Source: Pseudomonadota bacterium
GTDB taxonomy: Bacteria > Pseudomonadota > Gammaproteobacteria > Burkholderiales > Rhodocyclaceae
DNA length: 64,000 bases
NCBI GenBank assembly: GCA_018262095.1
Contig: JAGTRW010000016.1
Location: 1-64,000, forward strand
Reading direction: 5' to 3'
Below the pieces are notes generated by a model. It searched no databases. It saw only the letters and a list, made by a program, of their open reading frames with translations, and was not told the DNA's origin. Position numbers and translations under genes: made by a program. Position 1 is the first letter of the stretch, and each line of letters begins with the position of its first letter. Shown piece after piece: positions 1-12,984 of the stretch.

Positions 1-96
1 CTTGCTCAGATCGAGGAAAACGCGCGCGGCGGCGACATCGTCCTTGACGCTGCCGACCTCGCATTGATGCGCGCCGACGCCCAGGCGATCTCCTGA
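1..96 (+). CDS. C-terminal end of an unidentified protein (truncated by window edge)
   Basis: Frame 1 is open from the first base to a TGA at 94-96 and encodes 31 residues ending ADLALMRADAQAIS. The composition is protein-like (acidic and Ala-rich, helical), so this is probably the 3' end of a gene beginning outside the window. The fragment is too short to name. A perfect GC-rich hairpin follows three bases after the stop. Confidence 0.5.
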   Translation, partial: LAQIEENARGGDIVLDAADLALMRADAQAIS

Positions 97-98
97 GC

Positions 99-116
99 GG
101 CGCGCTTTAGCGCGCC
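99..116. terminator. GC-rich hairpin after the truncated gene
   Basis: GGCGCGC-TTTA-GCGCGCC is a perfect 7-bp stem with a 4-base loop starting just after the upstream stop codon. No T tract follows on either strand, so it is at best a weak or Rho-assisted terminator. Bases 117-355 contain nothing else I can support. Confidence 0.35.
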
Positions 117-355
117 GTGACGGGATAGCGCAAGCGTAGCAAACTCAAACCAGACTGAACATCATTGAACGTTCATCGGGATCGGGTCGGGAAGGGCGGC
201 TTGATTGGGCGGCAGCGCTGGCGACGACGCCTCTCATTCGCCGCGCGGCCACATTATACGGACTCGAGTACGATTATTCGCGCCCCGTCCCGCCGCGTTG
301 ACCGATGCTCGCGTTTTCGTTCGCTGCCTCTGGTGTCGCCGCTCAAGTCCGATGG

Positions 356-1978
356 CTAGAGCCGATAGGCCGCCACCACGTCGTGCATTTCATTGGCCAG
401 CCGGTCCAGTTCGTTGGCCGACTGTGCACTATTGCCCGCCGCCGCGCTGCTTTCCTCGGACATTTGGGCGATGCGTTCGACCTGCGTCGCGATATTGTTG
501 GTCGCCGATCCCTGCTCACGGATCGCTTCGGCGATTTCTTCAACCATCGCGACGGTGTGGCGGCTGCTCTCGCCGATCTTCTGGATTGCCGAATTGGCTT
601 CCTGGGCGCGATCGACGCCGATTTTCACCTTGGCGACAACGCCTTCCATGCTGGCCACGGCGTTGCCGGCACCGCTGCGCATGGCGCCGATCGATTCGGC
701 GATCTCCTGCGTCGACGAGGCGGTGCGTTCAGCGAGTTTGCGCACCTCGTCGGCGACCACCGCGAAGCCGCGGCCCTGTTCTCCGGCACGCGCGGCTTCG
801 ATTGCCGCGTTGAGCGCCAAGAGATTGGTCTGGTCGGCAACGTCCTTGATCACCTGGACGACGTTGGCGATCTGCTGGCTGTGCTGTTCAAGACTGTGGA
901 TGAGTTCGGCCGCCTCGTGTACCGTGCTGGCCATTTGCTGGATGTCGCCTGCCGTCTGGCCGATGGTCTGTTCTCCGGTAACAGCCAGCGCGCCGGAGTC
1001 GCTCGACAAGCGGTTGGCTTCCTGGGCACGGTCGGCGACATGGTTGATGCTCACCGTCATTTGCTCGACGGTCGCCGCCATATTCGAAGCCGCCTCGCTC
1101 TGCTGGTGCGACGCCGTCGCCACCTGGCCCGAGGTGGTCGCCATTTGATGAGCCGCTGAGGCCACCTGCTCGGCGCTGCGCGCGATGGTCTTGAGGTTGG
1201 CCTGGAGCCGGTCGAGCAATTTGTTAAAGGCGTCGCCCGCGGTCCCGAGTTCGTCCATTCGGCGAATCGTTGCGCGCGGCGTGAAATCGAGCGTTTCGTT
1301 CACCCGGTTGATGAAGGCACTCATGCCGTTCATGCGCTTGCGGATTTCGCCGACGACGACAAAGCTGATTCCGCCGACGACGATCAAGGAAACCGCCGCC
1401 AGAATCAGCGAGACCGTTTTTCCCAAAGTGGCGCCGGCGTCGGCGTCCTGGTAGCTCGCTTCGGCCAGTTGCTCATTGTACTTCTTGTGTTCGGCGACCG
1501 CTTCGGAAAGCTGATTCATCACCGCGGTGGAGCGTACGATATTGACCCATATCCCATCGTAATCGCCGGCCCGCGACCGTTCGAGGGGCTGTTCGATGTC
1601 AGCGAAGTAAGCGTCGAAGGCCTTCGCTTCGCGGCCGAGGATTTCCTTGTCCTTGGCATCGGAAATCAGCTCTTTGTCGTAGCGGGCCAGACCGGCGCGG
1701 ATTTTCTCCTTGAGCTTGCCGATCTGCGCTTCGCCGGCGATCTTCTTCTCGGCGTCCTTTTGCACGAAATGGTAGAGAACGGAGAGGCGCAGCCGCAGGA
1801 AGTCCTCGTTGATCGAATCGATTGTTTGAATGCTCGGCAGCGTGTTTTTGTAGATGTAGTCCATGCTGTCGTGCAGCTTGTTGGCGACGTAAAGTCCCGA
1901 CGCCGCCAGGACCACCAGGGCGGTGACCGCTACGCTGGCCATGATCTGAAGGCGACGGCTGATGCTGAGCTGATTCAT
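356..1978 (-). CDS. Methyl-accepting chemotaxis protein
   Basis: Inner-membrane chemoreceptor of about 540 residues, the usual Tsr/Tar length. A short cytoplasmic start is followed by TM1 (about residues 10-32), a helical periplasmic four-helix-bundle-type sensor region to about 190, TM2 (about 192-212, [21 protein letters not shown]), HAMP, then a long methylation/signalling coiled coil. The hairpin tip motif [20 protein letters not shown] is intact, so it should couple to CheA/CheW. The ATG at 1978 is preferred because AAGGA lies about 6 bases upstream; an ATG one codon earlier and a longer open frame to 2089 are less likely. There is no CheR-tethering pentapeptide at the C terminus (ends VVAAYRL). 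It stands alone with no che genes nearby and is divergent from an AraC regulator. The ligand cannot be read from the sequence. Confidence 0.93.
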   Translation of the reverse strand: MNQLSISRRLQIMASVAVTALVVLAASGLYVANKLHDSMDYIYKNTLPSIQTIDSINEDFLRLRLSVLYHFVQKDAEKKIAGEAQIGKLKEKIRAGLARYDKELISDAKDKEILGREAKAFDAYFADIEQPLERSRAGDYDGIWVNIVRSTAVMNQLSEAVAEHKKYNEQLAEASYQDADAGATLGKTVSLILAAVSLIVVGGISFVVVGEIRKRMNGMSAFINRVNETLDFTPRATIRRMDELGTAGDAFNKLLDRLQANLKTIARSAEQVASAAHQMATTSGQVATASHQQSEAASNMAATVEQMTVSINHVADRAQEANRLSSDSGALAVTGEQTIGQTAGDIQQMASTVHEAAELIHSLEQHSQQIANVVQVIKDVADQTNLLALNAAIEAARAGEQGRGFAVVADEVRKLAERTASSTQEIAESIGAMRSGAGNAVASMEGVVAKVKIGVDRAQEANSAIQKIGESSRHTVAMVEEIAEAIREQGSATNNIATQVERIAQMSEESSAAAGNSAQSANELDRLANEMHDVVAAYRL

Positions 1979-2127
1979 CATGCTTCCTTGCGATGGTTTA
2001 GTGAAATTGGTGCGGCGTCGATGCGGTGCCGATTCAGAACACCCCGACTCAAAGCGCGTCAATCTAGCATCCCGTGGCCGATAACCCATTGACCTATTCG
2101 GCCAAAAAGCTCACATTTTCAGACACG

Positions 2128-2146
2128 TCCGATATATCATGTCGGA
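2128..2146. promoter_or_regulatory. Imperfect palindrome between the MCP and AraC genes
   Basis: TCCGA(N9)TCGGA lies in the AT-rich divergent intergenic region, about 56 bases upstream of the AraC-family start. It could be a regulator site for either gene. The arms are only 5 bp, so this is suggestive only. Confidence 0.25.
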
Positions 2147-2202
2147 AAACGACTATGTTCTGAAATTCATCCGGAAATTCTTGCCCGGAGGCGATTATTT
2201 CG

Positions 2203-3213
2203 ATGTTGCGCGTCGGACCTTTTTCTGAACTCCCCGCTGTTCTGCGCTGTTTGGGATATGACCCCGAAGCGGTCTTGCGTGAAGCGGGTTTTTCGCTTTC
2301 GTTGTTCGAGAGCTTCGATGCGCAGATTCCGTTTCGTTCCCAGTGCGAGTTGATCGAGCGTTGCGCCAGTGCTGTCGGCTGCGCGCACCTGGGCTTGCTG
2401 GTCGGCGCGCGTTGCCAATTGCGCGCGCTCGGCGCGCTGGGTCTGTTGCAGAAATATTCGGCCGACGTCGGCGGCGCGCTGCGCAGCCTGATCCGCTTTC
2501 AGCGCTACCAGGTCGCGGGCGGCGAGATCGCCTTTCACGAAGCGGGCGATGAGGTGTTCCTGAGTTACCGGATCGGCGACGTCAGCGCGCGCGACCATCT
2601 GGAGAACATCGTTGTTTCAGCCATGTGCGCGGTTCTGCGCGTTTTTCTCGGCGCCGCCTGGAATCCTTCGCAGGCCGTCTTTTCGTCCCCGGCGCCGAGG
2701 GACGCTGCGCCTTTTCACCAGTTCTTCGGCTGTCCGGTCGCTTTCTCGAGCAGCGCAAGCGGGCTGGTTTTTCGCCAGAGTCATTTGCAGCGTCGTTTGG
2801 CGCGACACGACCCCGATCTTTGCGATTATCTCTGTCGCCAACTGGAGCAATTTGCGCCGGTTGGCGAGAAGATTGCCGAGCAGGTGCTGAAGCTGCTACG
2901 GACGACCATCCCGTCGGGCGCCGTTCGCTCGGAGCAGATTGCCGATCTGCTGAACGTTCATTCGCGCACCTTGCATCGACGCTTGCGGGATTGCGGAACG
3001 AATTTTCAGGAATTGCTCGACTATGCCCGTTACGGCTTGGCTCGCCGGTTGCTGGATGAAACGTCGATGACTGTCGGTAAGGTCGCCGAGGCGCTGGGCT
3101 ACAGCGAACCGAGCGCTTTTGTGCGGGCCTTCCGGCGCTGGAGCGGTGCCAGTCCCAAAGAATGGCGAAATGGCGACGCGCCCGGCACGCTGGCCGGTGG
3201 CGACGAGCGCTAG
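2203..3213 (+). CDS. AraC-family transcriptional regulator (OruR/ArgR-like, arabinose-binding-type N domain)
   Basis: 336 residues. The N-terminal ~200 residues resemble the AraC_binding-type effector/dimerisation region (LRALGALGLLQKYS, CAHLGLLVGARCQL). The C-terminal ~100 residues hold two helix-turn-helices: SEQIADLLNVHSRTLHRRLR and VGKVAEALGYSEPSAFVRAF, ending with the family's RRWSGASPKEWR. The start is an ATG after an AT-rich leader. It is an orphan: upstream is a divergent MCP and downstream is gene debris, so its target is unknown. Family assignment is firm; effector is not. Confidence 0.9.
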   Translation: MLRVGPFSELPAVLRCLGYDPEAVLREAGFSLSLFESFDAQIPFRSQCELIERCASAVGCAHLGLLVGARCQLRALGALGLLQKYSADVGGALRSLIRFQRYQVAGGEIAFHEAGDEVFLSYRIGDVSARDHLENIVVSAMCAVLRVFLGAAWNPSQAVFSSPAPRDAAPFHQFFGCPVAFSSSASGLVFRQSHLQRRLARHDPDLCDYLCRQLEQFAPVGEKIAEQVLKLLRTTIPSGAVRSEQIADLLNVHSRTLHRRLRDCGTNFQELLDYARYGLARRLLDETSMTVGKVAEALGYSEPSAFVRAFRRWSGASPKEWRNGDAPGTLAGGDER

Positions 3214-3259
3214 CGCGAGGGGCAAGTTAATCCCTCCCGTTTTCGCCGGGCGCGTTTCA

Positions 3260-3462
3260 GGCAGACTTCATGGCGCTGGCAAACTCGCCGGCCTTGTCGC
3301 CGACGATCAGGTGCAGCACGCCGGGCGCGGCGTGCATCACGGCGACGACACCGGCGAGCTTGGCGGCAGCGTCGTCATACTTCGCTTCGTCGGCGAGTTC
3401 GACGCGCAGTCGCATGAACGCCACCGCGTCGAGCGTGTGCAGATTGCCGCGGCCGCCGAGCG
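3260..3462 (-). pseudogene. Fragment of a PTS EIIB-like domain, duplicate of the C terminus of the ptsG-like gene
   Basis: On the minus strand this encodes [20 protein letters not shown]...[19 protein letters not shown]. It is nearly identical to the last ~65 residues of the PTS EIICB protein at 18754-20544, and the DNA aligns with 18755-18960 at high identity. Like that domain it lacks the phosphorylatable cysteine. It has no start and no transporter portion. Identity stops at CGAGCGC, a short sequence also present at the start of the adhesin-derived piece that follows. Confidence 0.8.
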
Positions 3463-3656
3463 CGATGGACTCCATCCAATCGACGGTGCAGCCGTCGTCT
3501 TCGCCGGCGGCTTCCTCTCCGGTCGCGCTTCCGCCACCGCCGCCGGCCACCGGGGTCGCGTCGTAGCAGCCGTTGCAGATCTTTCCCGGCGGCGTCGTCG
3601 GCGGCGAGGGGAAAAATGACAAGAAGCCCGGCAAGCCCGGCAAGTGCACGGCCTGA
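3455..3656 (+). pseudogene. Fragment of the TpsA exoprotein 3' end (duplicate of about 9709-9992)
   Basis: On the plus strand the sequence encodes MDSIQSTVQPSSSPAASSPV followed by Pro-rich residues, an in-frame stop, then in another frame PGGVVGGEGKNDKKPGKPGKCTA and a stop. These match the extreme C terminus of the TpsA protein ending at 9992. Compared with that copy it has internal deletions (about 320 bp versus 404 bp for the whole duplicated block with the FecR start). It is not translatable as a unit. Confidence 0.8.
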
Positions 3657-3693
3657 CCAGAAAATCTAGAGCCGCTTTGAAGATGCCCAGCGA

Positions 3694-3882
3694 ATGAGTG
3701 AGGTTTCAGCAATGAAGAACACCATGGTTCTGCTTTGCGCCGCGCTGCTCGCCGGGTCGGTGCTGGCCGGCGAAAAGTGGGCGCCGCTGTGCAAAAAATA
3801 CGAGTGCACGATGACGCAACTGGTGATCGGCTGGACGACGGCGCAGGGTAACGGCAGCAACGTCAAGCCGCTGCTGGGGTAA
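3694..3882 (+). pseudogene. FecR-protein signal peptide fused to a probable aldo/keto reductase fragment
   Basis: The 5' part repeats the start of the FecR gene at 10030: 24 of the first 27 codons read MSEVSAMKNTMVLLCAALLAG...LAGE, with the same leader and SD region. After GCCGGCGAAAA the two copies diverge completely. The remaining 35 residues, including KKYECTMTQLVIGWTTAQG, resemble the helix near the C terminus of aldo/keto reductases (K-Y-x-C-T-x-x-Q-L-V-I-x-W). Because the original SD and signal peptide are kept, a 56-residue secreted peptide from the ATG at 3712 could be made, but no function is expected. Confidence 0.6.
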
Positions 3883-4033
3883 TATGACTAAGGTTATATG
3901 CAAATAGTTTATGTGCTCCACCAAAAAACCTACTCTAGAAATGGTTAATTTGCGATAATGCCGGCTGTTTGCCCGGGTTTTGCTGTCAGGGAGTGTCGCC
4001 GGGCGTCTGGCAATAACAATAACGGGCCCCTTG

Positions 4034-5704
4034 ATGATTTTTGCGCGTGCCTTCGAGCTCGAGGCCTCCACCGCCGTGGACGCCGCTGCCGATTCGTTGG
4101 CGCCTGCCGCGCCCGGGCAACTGGCGCGGGCCGTCGTAGCGGCGTGTCTTTGTTCGTTGCTGTCGTCGCCGGTGCAGGCCGACGAAACCGTCCGCTTCGC
4201 TATCGCCCGTTTTGAAGTGTCCGGCAATTCACTGCTCGACGATGGCGATCTGGCCGCGCTGGTGGCGCCGTATACCGGCTCGAAGCGGGTCTATGGCGAC
4301 ATCCAGAAGGCTCTCGAAGCGCTCGAGAACGCCTATCGAGCGCGCGGCTATGGCGCGGTGCAAGTCAGCGCGCCCGAACAGGAGCTGACGCAGGGCGTGG
4401 TCAGGCTCGAAGTGAGCGAAGCGAAGGTCAGCCGGATCAGCGTGACCGGCAACACCTACTTTGATCAGCAAAATATTCTGGCCAGCGTTCCGGGTCTGGC
4501 GGTTGGCGTGACGCCCAATGCGCGGACGCTTTCCGAAAGCGTGCAACTGGCCAACGAAAGCCCGGCCAAGAAGATCGAAGTGGTCCTCGGCGTCGGCGAG
4601 AACGACGGCGAACTCGACGCCAAGGTCGAGGTGCGCGACGAAAAGCCCTGGGCCATCTACCTTTCATCGGACAACACCGGGACCCAGGATACCGGGCGCG
4701 ATCGGACCGGCGTCGCCTTGCAATACGCCAACCTCTGGAATCGCGACCAGGTCGCGACGATCGCCTACACGAGCTCGCTCGAGCGCCCGCAAAGCACCAA
4801 GGTCTATAGCCTGAGCTATCGTCTGCCGATCTATGACTGGGGCGACAGCATCGATCTCATCGTCGGCAAGTCGGATGTCGCTGCGGCGACTTCGGCGACG
4901 GTCGCCGGGCCGCTGCAGTTCTCCGGCAGCGGCATGGTCTATGCACTGCGTTACAACCACATCCTGCCGCGCCGCGGCGAGTATTCGCATCGCCTCGTGG
5001 TCGGCGTCGACCAGCGCGAATACGACAATAGCTGCGCGCTCGACGGCCAGGACGTGTGCGGTGCCGGCGGCGCCGACGTCACCGTCCGTCCGCTGAGCCT
5101 GACCTATTCGGGGCAGCTCGATTCGCCGGGAAGTTCGAGCACGCTCACGCTCTCGGCGTCGGGCAACCTGCCCGGCGGTCCCAACAGCAGCGCGGCGGAT
5201 TTTGCCGCCAGCCGGCAGGACGCCACAGCGCATTACTCGGTGTGGCGCGGTGGCTTGAGCCATGCGCGCAGCGTCGGCAACGACTGGCAGGCGCGCGCCG
5301 CAATCAATGTGCAATACAGCCGCGACGCGCTGGTTTCGGGCGAACAACTCGGACTGGTCGGCAGCACCGCGGTGCGCGGCTTCGAGGAGCGCGTGGTGAC
5401 CGCCGACAAGGGCTACTTCGGTACGCTCGAGATCTATACCCCCGATCTGGCGCCGGCCTTCGGCAATTCCGGCAATCTGCGCCTGCTCGGTTTCTACGAC
5501 TTTGGTCACGGCTCGTTCAACAAGACGCCGCCGGGGCTCTATGAGCAGGAAAACGTCGCCAGCGTCGGCGTCGGTCTGCGCTATTCACTGGGGCGCAGCG
5601 TTTCGTTTCGTGCCGACTTGGCCCGGGTGATCGAAGGCGGACCTACGGATACAGCCGATTCCGGGCAATTGCGCGGCCACGTCGGCGTGGTGATCGGTTT
5701 CTGA
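4034..5704 (+). CDS. Two-partner secretion outer-membrane transporter, ShlB/FhaC/HecB family (TpsB)
   Basis: Secretes the TpsA protein encoded next to it. From the ATG at 4034 it is 556 residues: an unusual ~30-residue extension, a signal-type stretch (ARAVVAACLCSLLSSPVQA, cleavage before DET), a POTRA_2 domain (about residues 50-130, FEVSGNSLLDDGDLAALV to VRLEVSEAKV), and a ShlB-type beta-barrel to a C-terminal phenylalanine (GHVGVVIGF), the outer-membrane signature. The open frame extends to a TTG at 3980; no start has a convincing ribosome site, so the 5' end is uncertain. A 76-bp gap separates it from tpsA, consistent with one operon. The family call is firm. Confidence 0.9.
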   Translation: MIFARAFELEASTAVDAAADSLAPAAPGQLARAVVAACLCSLLSSPVQADETVRFAIARFEVSGNSLLDDGDLAALVAPYTGSKRVYGDIQKALEALENAYRARGYGAVQVSAPEQELTQGVVRLEVSEAKVSRISVTGNTYFDQQNILASVPGLAVGVTPNARTLSESVQLANESPAKKIEVVLGVGENDGELDAKVEVRDEKPWAIYLSSDNTGTQDTGRDRTGVALQYANLWNRDQVATIAYTSSLERPQSTKVYSLSYRLPIYDWGDSIDLIVGKSDVAAATSATVAGPLQFSGSGMVYALRYNHILPRRGEYSHRLVVGVDQREYDNSCALDGQDVCGAGGADVTVRPLSLTYSGQLDSPGSSSTLTLSASGNLPGGPNSSAADFAASRQDATAHYSVWRGGLSHARSVGNDWQARAAINVQYSRDALVSGEQLGLVGSTAVRGFEERVVTADKGYFGTLEIYTPDLAPAFGNSGNLRLLGFYDFGHGSFNKTPPGLYEQENVASVGVGLRYSLGRSVSFRADLARVIEGGPTDTADSGQLRGHVGVVIGF

Positions 5705-5780
5705 TGGACGCAGTACGGAGCGAAAAGCGAGCCCGGCAGTACGGGGAAGGAATCGATCCCCGAAGAGGAGACAGTAGCTC

Positions 5781-9992
<4,212 letters not shown>

Positions 9993-10047
9993 CCAGAAAA
10001 TCTAGAAGCGCTTTGAAGATGCCCAGCGAATGAGTGAGGTTTCAGCA

Positions 10048-10764
10048 ATGAAGAACACCATGGTCTTGCTTTGCGCCGCGCTGCTCGCCGGGTCGGCGCT
10101 GGCCGGCGAAAACGCGGTCGGCACCGTGACGCATCTGTCGGGGACCTTCTCGGTGCTGCGTGCGGGCGGTTCGGTCAAGATGCTGGCGGTCAAGTCCGAG
10201 GTCCTCGAAGGCGATGTGCTGAGCACCGAGGACGAGACCTATGCGCGGGTCAAGTTCATCGACGGCGGCGAGGTCGTGCTGCGCCCCAACACGCAGTTCA
10301 AGGTCGACAAGTACAGTTTCGACGAGGCCGACGCCGGCCGCGACAACGCCTTTTTCAGTCTGGTCAAGGGCGGCATGCGCGCGGTCAGCGGGCTGATCGG
10401 CAGGCGTTCGCGCGACAAGGTCGGTTACAGCACGACCGTGGCGACGATCGGGATTCGCGGAACGCATTTCGGCGCCTTGCTTTGCCAGAACGACTGTGGC
10501 CATGTCCCGACGACGACGGGAAGTCCTCCGCCCAACGGCTTGCACACCGATGTGGCTTCGGGAGCGATCGTCGTGAGCAATCCGGCGGGGTTGCAGCAGT
10601 TTTCCGCGGGGCAGTTCGGCTATGTCGCCAGCCCGAATTCGCCGCCGCTGCCGGTGCCGCCGGGGCTGGGAATCCAGGTCACCATGCCGCCATCGATCGC
10701 CGCCAACGGCGCCCAGGGCCGCAGTGCCGGCGGCTCGGCGCTCGATACGTCCTGCGGTCTCTGA
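10048..10764 (+). CDS. FecR-domain periplasmic protein
   Basis: 238 residues from the ATG at 10048, chosen because GAGG lies about 8 bases upstream and the resulting N terminus (MKNTMVLLCAALLAGSALAG) is a clean signal peptide; an ATG at 10030 is in frame but poorly placed. Residues ~25-135 form a FecR-type domain (VTHLSGTFSVLRAGG, VLEGDVLSTEDETYARVKF, VVLRPNTQFKVD, STTVATIGIRGTHF). There is no anti-sigma N-terminal cytoplasmic part, no TM anchor and no sigma factor nearby, so this is the stand-alone secreted FecR type often found with TPS loci, not a sigma regulator. It sits 55 bp after tpsA and 15-30 bp before the glycosyltransferase; a role in exoprotein assembly is inference. Confidence 0.85.
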   Translation: MKNTMVLLCAALLAGSALAGENAVGTVTHLSGTFSVLRAGGSVKMLAVKSEVLEGDVLSTEDETYARVKFIDGGEVVLRPNTQFKVDKYSFDEADAGRDNAFFSLVKGGMRAVSGLIGRRSRDKVGYSTTVATIGIRGTHFGALLCQNDCGHVPTTTGSPPPNGLHTDVASGAIVVSNPAGLQQFSAGQFGYVASPNSPPLPVPPGLGIQVTMPPSIAANGAQGRSAGGSALDTSCGL

Positions 10765-10779
10765 CGCGGCCGGCCTTAC

Positions 10780-12861
10780 TTGGGGCGGCTGCTCTTGATC
10801 GATGAAAATCAGGAGCTTCGCCAGCTGGCACAACTGCTCGGCGAGGCGCGCTACAGCGAAGTCGAAGCGCGCGCCGTCGCGCTGCTCGGCCAGTTCCCCG
10901 CCAGCGGTCTCGCCTGGAAGGTGCTGGGTATTGCGCGCTTGGTGAGCGGCAAGGACGCGCTGGCGACGCTGCACCAGGCGACCGTGCTGCTGGAAGGCGA
11001 CGGCGAGGCGCACTACAACTTCGGCGTTGGTTTGCAGCAGGCCGGTCGCTTCGATCTCGCGCTGGCGAGTTTTGCCCGGGCTCTGGAAATCTCTCCCGGC
11101 GATATCGACTCGCTCAGGCAACACGCTGCCGCGCTGACCTGCCTCGGGCGATTGGCCGAGGCGGCGGACGGCTACCGCAGGCTGCTGGCGATCCGTCCAG
11201 ACTGCGCCGAGGCGCATCTCAATCTGGGCAATCTGCTCAAATTGCAAGGGGCTCGCGACGAGGCGGTGGCGAGCTATCGCCGCGCGCTCAAGCTCAATCC
11301 GTCTTTTGCCGACGCGCACTACAACCTGGGAATCGTCCTGCACGAGTCAGGTCAGCACCAGGCGGCGGTCGATTGCCTCTGCCGCGCGATCGAACATTCG
11401 CCCGGTCATGCGCCGGCGCATCTCAATCTGGGCAACGCGCTCAAGCGTCTCGGGCGACTCGAACAAGCGGCGGCGAGCTATCGCGCGGCGCTGGCGATCC
11501 GGCCGGATTTCGCCGAGGCGCATCTCAACCTGGGTAGCGTGCTCAGCGAACTGGGGCAGGCCGATCTGGCGATTGACTGCTATCGCCGCGCGATCGACAT
11601 CGACCCCGATTTTTACGCAGCGCACGACAGCCTGTTGTTTACCCACAACCTGATCATCGATCAGAACCCGCTGACGATGTTCGCCGATGCACTGCGCTTC
11701 GGCGAGTGCGTCGCACGGCGCGCGCAAGCCGGCAGCGACTGGCCGAACGAGCCGGCGCCGGAAAAACGTCTGCGCGTCGGGCTGGTCTCCGGCGATTTTC
11801 GCGACCATCCGGTGAGCCATTTTTTGGGCAGCGTGCTCGGCGCGCTGAAATTACGCGGTGGTGTCGAGATCTTCGCCTATTCGAATTCCCGGCAAGACGA
11901 CGCGATGACCGGGCGAATCCGCAGCCATTGCCACGCCTGGCGATCGGTTGCCGGGATGTCCGACGAGAGCCTCGTTCGCCAGATACGCGCCGACGATATC
12001 GACATCCTGGTCGATCTCTGCGGGCATACCGAGCACAACCGGCTGTCGCTGTTCGCTTGGAAACCGGCGCCGGTGCAGGTGAGCTGGCTCGGCTACCACG
12101 CCACCACCGGCGTTGCCGCGATCGACTACCTCGTCGCCGACCGCTGGACCGTCGCGGCCGAAGAGGAAGCGTATTTCAGCGAAAAGGTCTGGCGTCTGCC
12201 CGAAACGCTGTGGTGCCTGACGCCGCCCGATGTCGCACTGGCGGTGTCGCCGCTGCCGGCGCTGGCTGCAGGTTACGTCACCTTCGCCTGTTTTAACCGT
12301 TTGGACAAGATGGGCGATGCGGTGGTCGAGCTGTGGGCGCGCGTCTTGCGGTCGGTTCCGGGCAGCCGGTTGTGGCTCAAGGCCCGCGCGCTCGGGCACG
12401 ACGCTGCGCGGCGCCGCGTCGTCGATCGCTTCGCGGCGCGAGGCATCGGCGGTGACCGGCTGATCCTCGAAGGACCGTCGTCGCGTGCTGAGTACCTCGC
12501 CGCCTACCAGCGCATCGATATCGCGCTCGATCCGTTTCCCTATGCCGGTGCGACGACCAGCGTCGAGGCGCTGTGGATGGGTGTTCCGGTGATCACGCTC
12601 GCTGGCGAGCGCTTCATGTCGCGCCAGGGCGTCAGCTTGCTGATGAATGCCGGTCTGCCCGACTGGATTGCCGTCGACCACGACGACTACGTCGCTTGCG
12701 CGCTCAGGCAGGCGAGCGATTGCCAGGCGCTGGCTGCGCTGCGTGCGTCCTTGCGCGCGCGGGTATTGGCGTCGCCGCTGTTCGATGCGCAGCGCTTTGC
12801 CGTCAATCTTGAAGCGGCCTGGCGCGACATGTGGCGGGCGTGGTGCGGCAGGGTTCGCTAG
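10780..12861 (+). CDS. TPR-repeat glycosyltransferase, GT41 / O-GlcNAc-transferase-like (SPINDLY type)
   Basis: About 693 residues from a TTG at 10780; a second TTG at 10795, with GGGGCGG upstream, is an equally good start, and no ATG is available. Residues ~10-290 are tandem TPRs (AEAHLNLGNLLKLQGARDEA, FADAHYNLGIVLHESGQHQA and so on). Residues ~325-690 are the OGT-like catalytic half: LRVGLVSGDFRDHPVSHFL, PAPVQVSWLGYHATTG, FACFNRLDKMGDAVVELW (with the nucleotide-binding Lys) and DPFPYAGATTSVEALWMGVP. It is cytoplasmic and uses a UDP-sugar. It follows tpsB-tpsA-fecR with short gaps. HMW1C, which glycosylates the HMW1 adhesin before secretion, is also GT41, so this enzyme probably modifies the exoprotein (inference from position and family). 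Confidence 0.88.
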   Translation: MGRLLLIDENQELRQLAQLLGEARYSEVEARAVALLGQFPASGLAWKVLGIARLVSGKDALATLHQATVLLEGDGEAHYNFGVGLQQAGRFDLALASFARALEISPGDIDSLRQHAAALTCLGRLAEAADGYRRLLAIRPDCAEAHLNLGNLLKLQGARDEAVASYRRALKLNPSFADAHYNLGIVLHESGQHQAAVDCLCRAIEHSPGHAPAHLNLGNALKRLGRLEQAAASYRAALAIRPDFAEAHLNLGSVLSELGQADLAIDCYRRAIDIDPDFYAAHDSLLFTHNLIIDQNPLTMFADALRFGECVARRAQAGSDWPNEPAPEKRLRVGLVSGDFRDHPVSHFLGSVLGALKLRGGVEIFAYSNSRQDDAMTGRIRSHCHAWRSVAGMSDESLVRQIRADDIDILVDLCGHTEHNRLSLFAWKPAPVQVSWLGYHATTGVAAIDYLVADRWTVAAEEEAYFSEKVWRLPETLWCLTPPDVALAVSPLPALAAGYVTFACFNRLDKMGDAVVELWARVLRSVPGSRLWLKARALGHDAARRRVVDRFAARGIGGDRLILEGPSSRAEYLAAYQRIDIALDPFPYAGATTSVEALWMGVPVITLAGERFMSRQGVSLLMNAGLPDWIAVDHDDYVACALRQASDCQALAALRASLRARVLASPLFDAQRFAVNLEAAWRDMWRAWCGRVR

Positions 12862-12904
12862 AACATAGTTCGCTAGGCGCTGCAGCGAAGCGTCTTCGAG
12901 TCCG

Positions 12905-12910
12905 TATAAT
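12905..12910 (+). promoter_or_regulatory. Candidate -10 box for the MFS exporter gene
   Basis: A perfect TATAAT lies 75 bases upstream of the ATG at 12985 in an otherwise GC-rich gap. No convincing -35 box sits 16-18 bases upstream (TGCAGC is the nearest). Confidence 0.3.
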
Positions 12911-12984
12911 GACTCGACCACCCGCGGCAAAGCCATCGCTGCCGCCGATTTAAGGATGTCCCCCCGCTTTTCACCAAGAACCCC

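Larger units (their letters stand above)
3260..3775. repeat. Mosaic of duplicated segments (from about 18755-18960 and 9709-10112)
   Basis: Two segments elsewhere in the window are joined here: the 3' end of the PTS EIICB gene (inverted orientation of coding) and the TpsA tail plus FecR start. The join falls at the shared sequence CGAGCGC. Both source copies remain intact in the window, so this is duplication, not relocation. Confidence 0.75.

Noticed and set aside
252-267. 16-bp sequence TCGAGTCCGTATAATG (minus strand) identical to 12896-12911 (plus), with a hairpin at 99-116 that could end a small RNA
   Set aside because: About one 16-bp match is expected by chance among all pairs in 64 kb, neither copy has a -35 box, and the hairpin lacks a T tract in that direction.
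305-1159. Plus-strand 284-codon open frame over the chemoreceptor
   Set aside because: It mirrors the minus-strand MCP, whose hairpin and HAMP motifs are unmistakable; the plus translation has no domain and an Arg/His-rich bias typical of antisense frames in GC-rich genes.
4664-5509. Long minus-strand frame opposite the TpsB gene
   Set aside because: Shadow of the barrel-coding frame; no ribosome site, no motifs, and the plus strand has POTRA and ShlB features.
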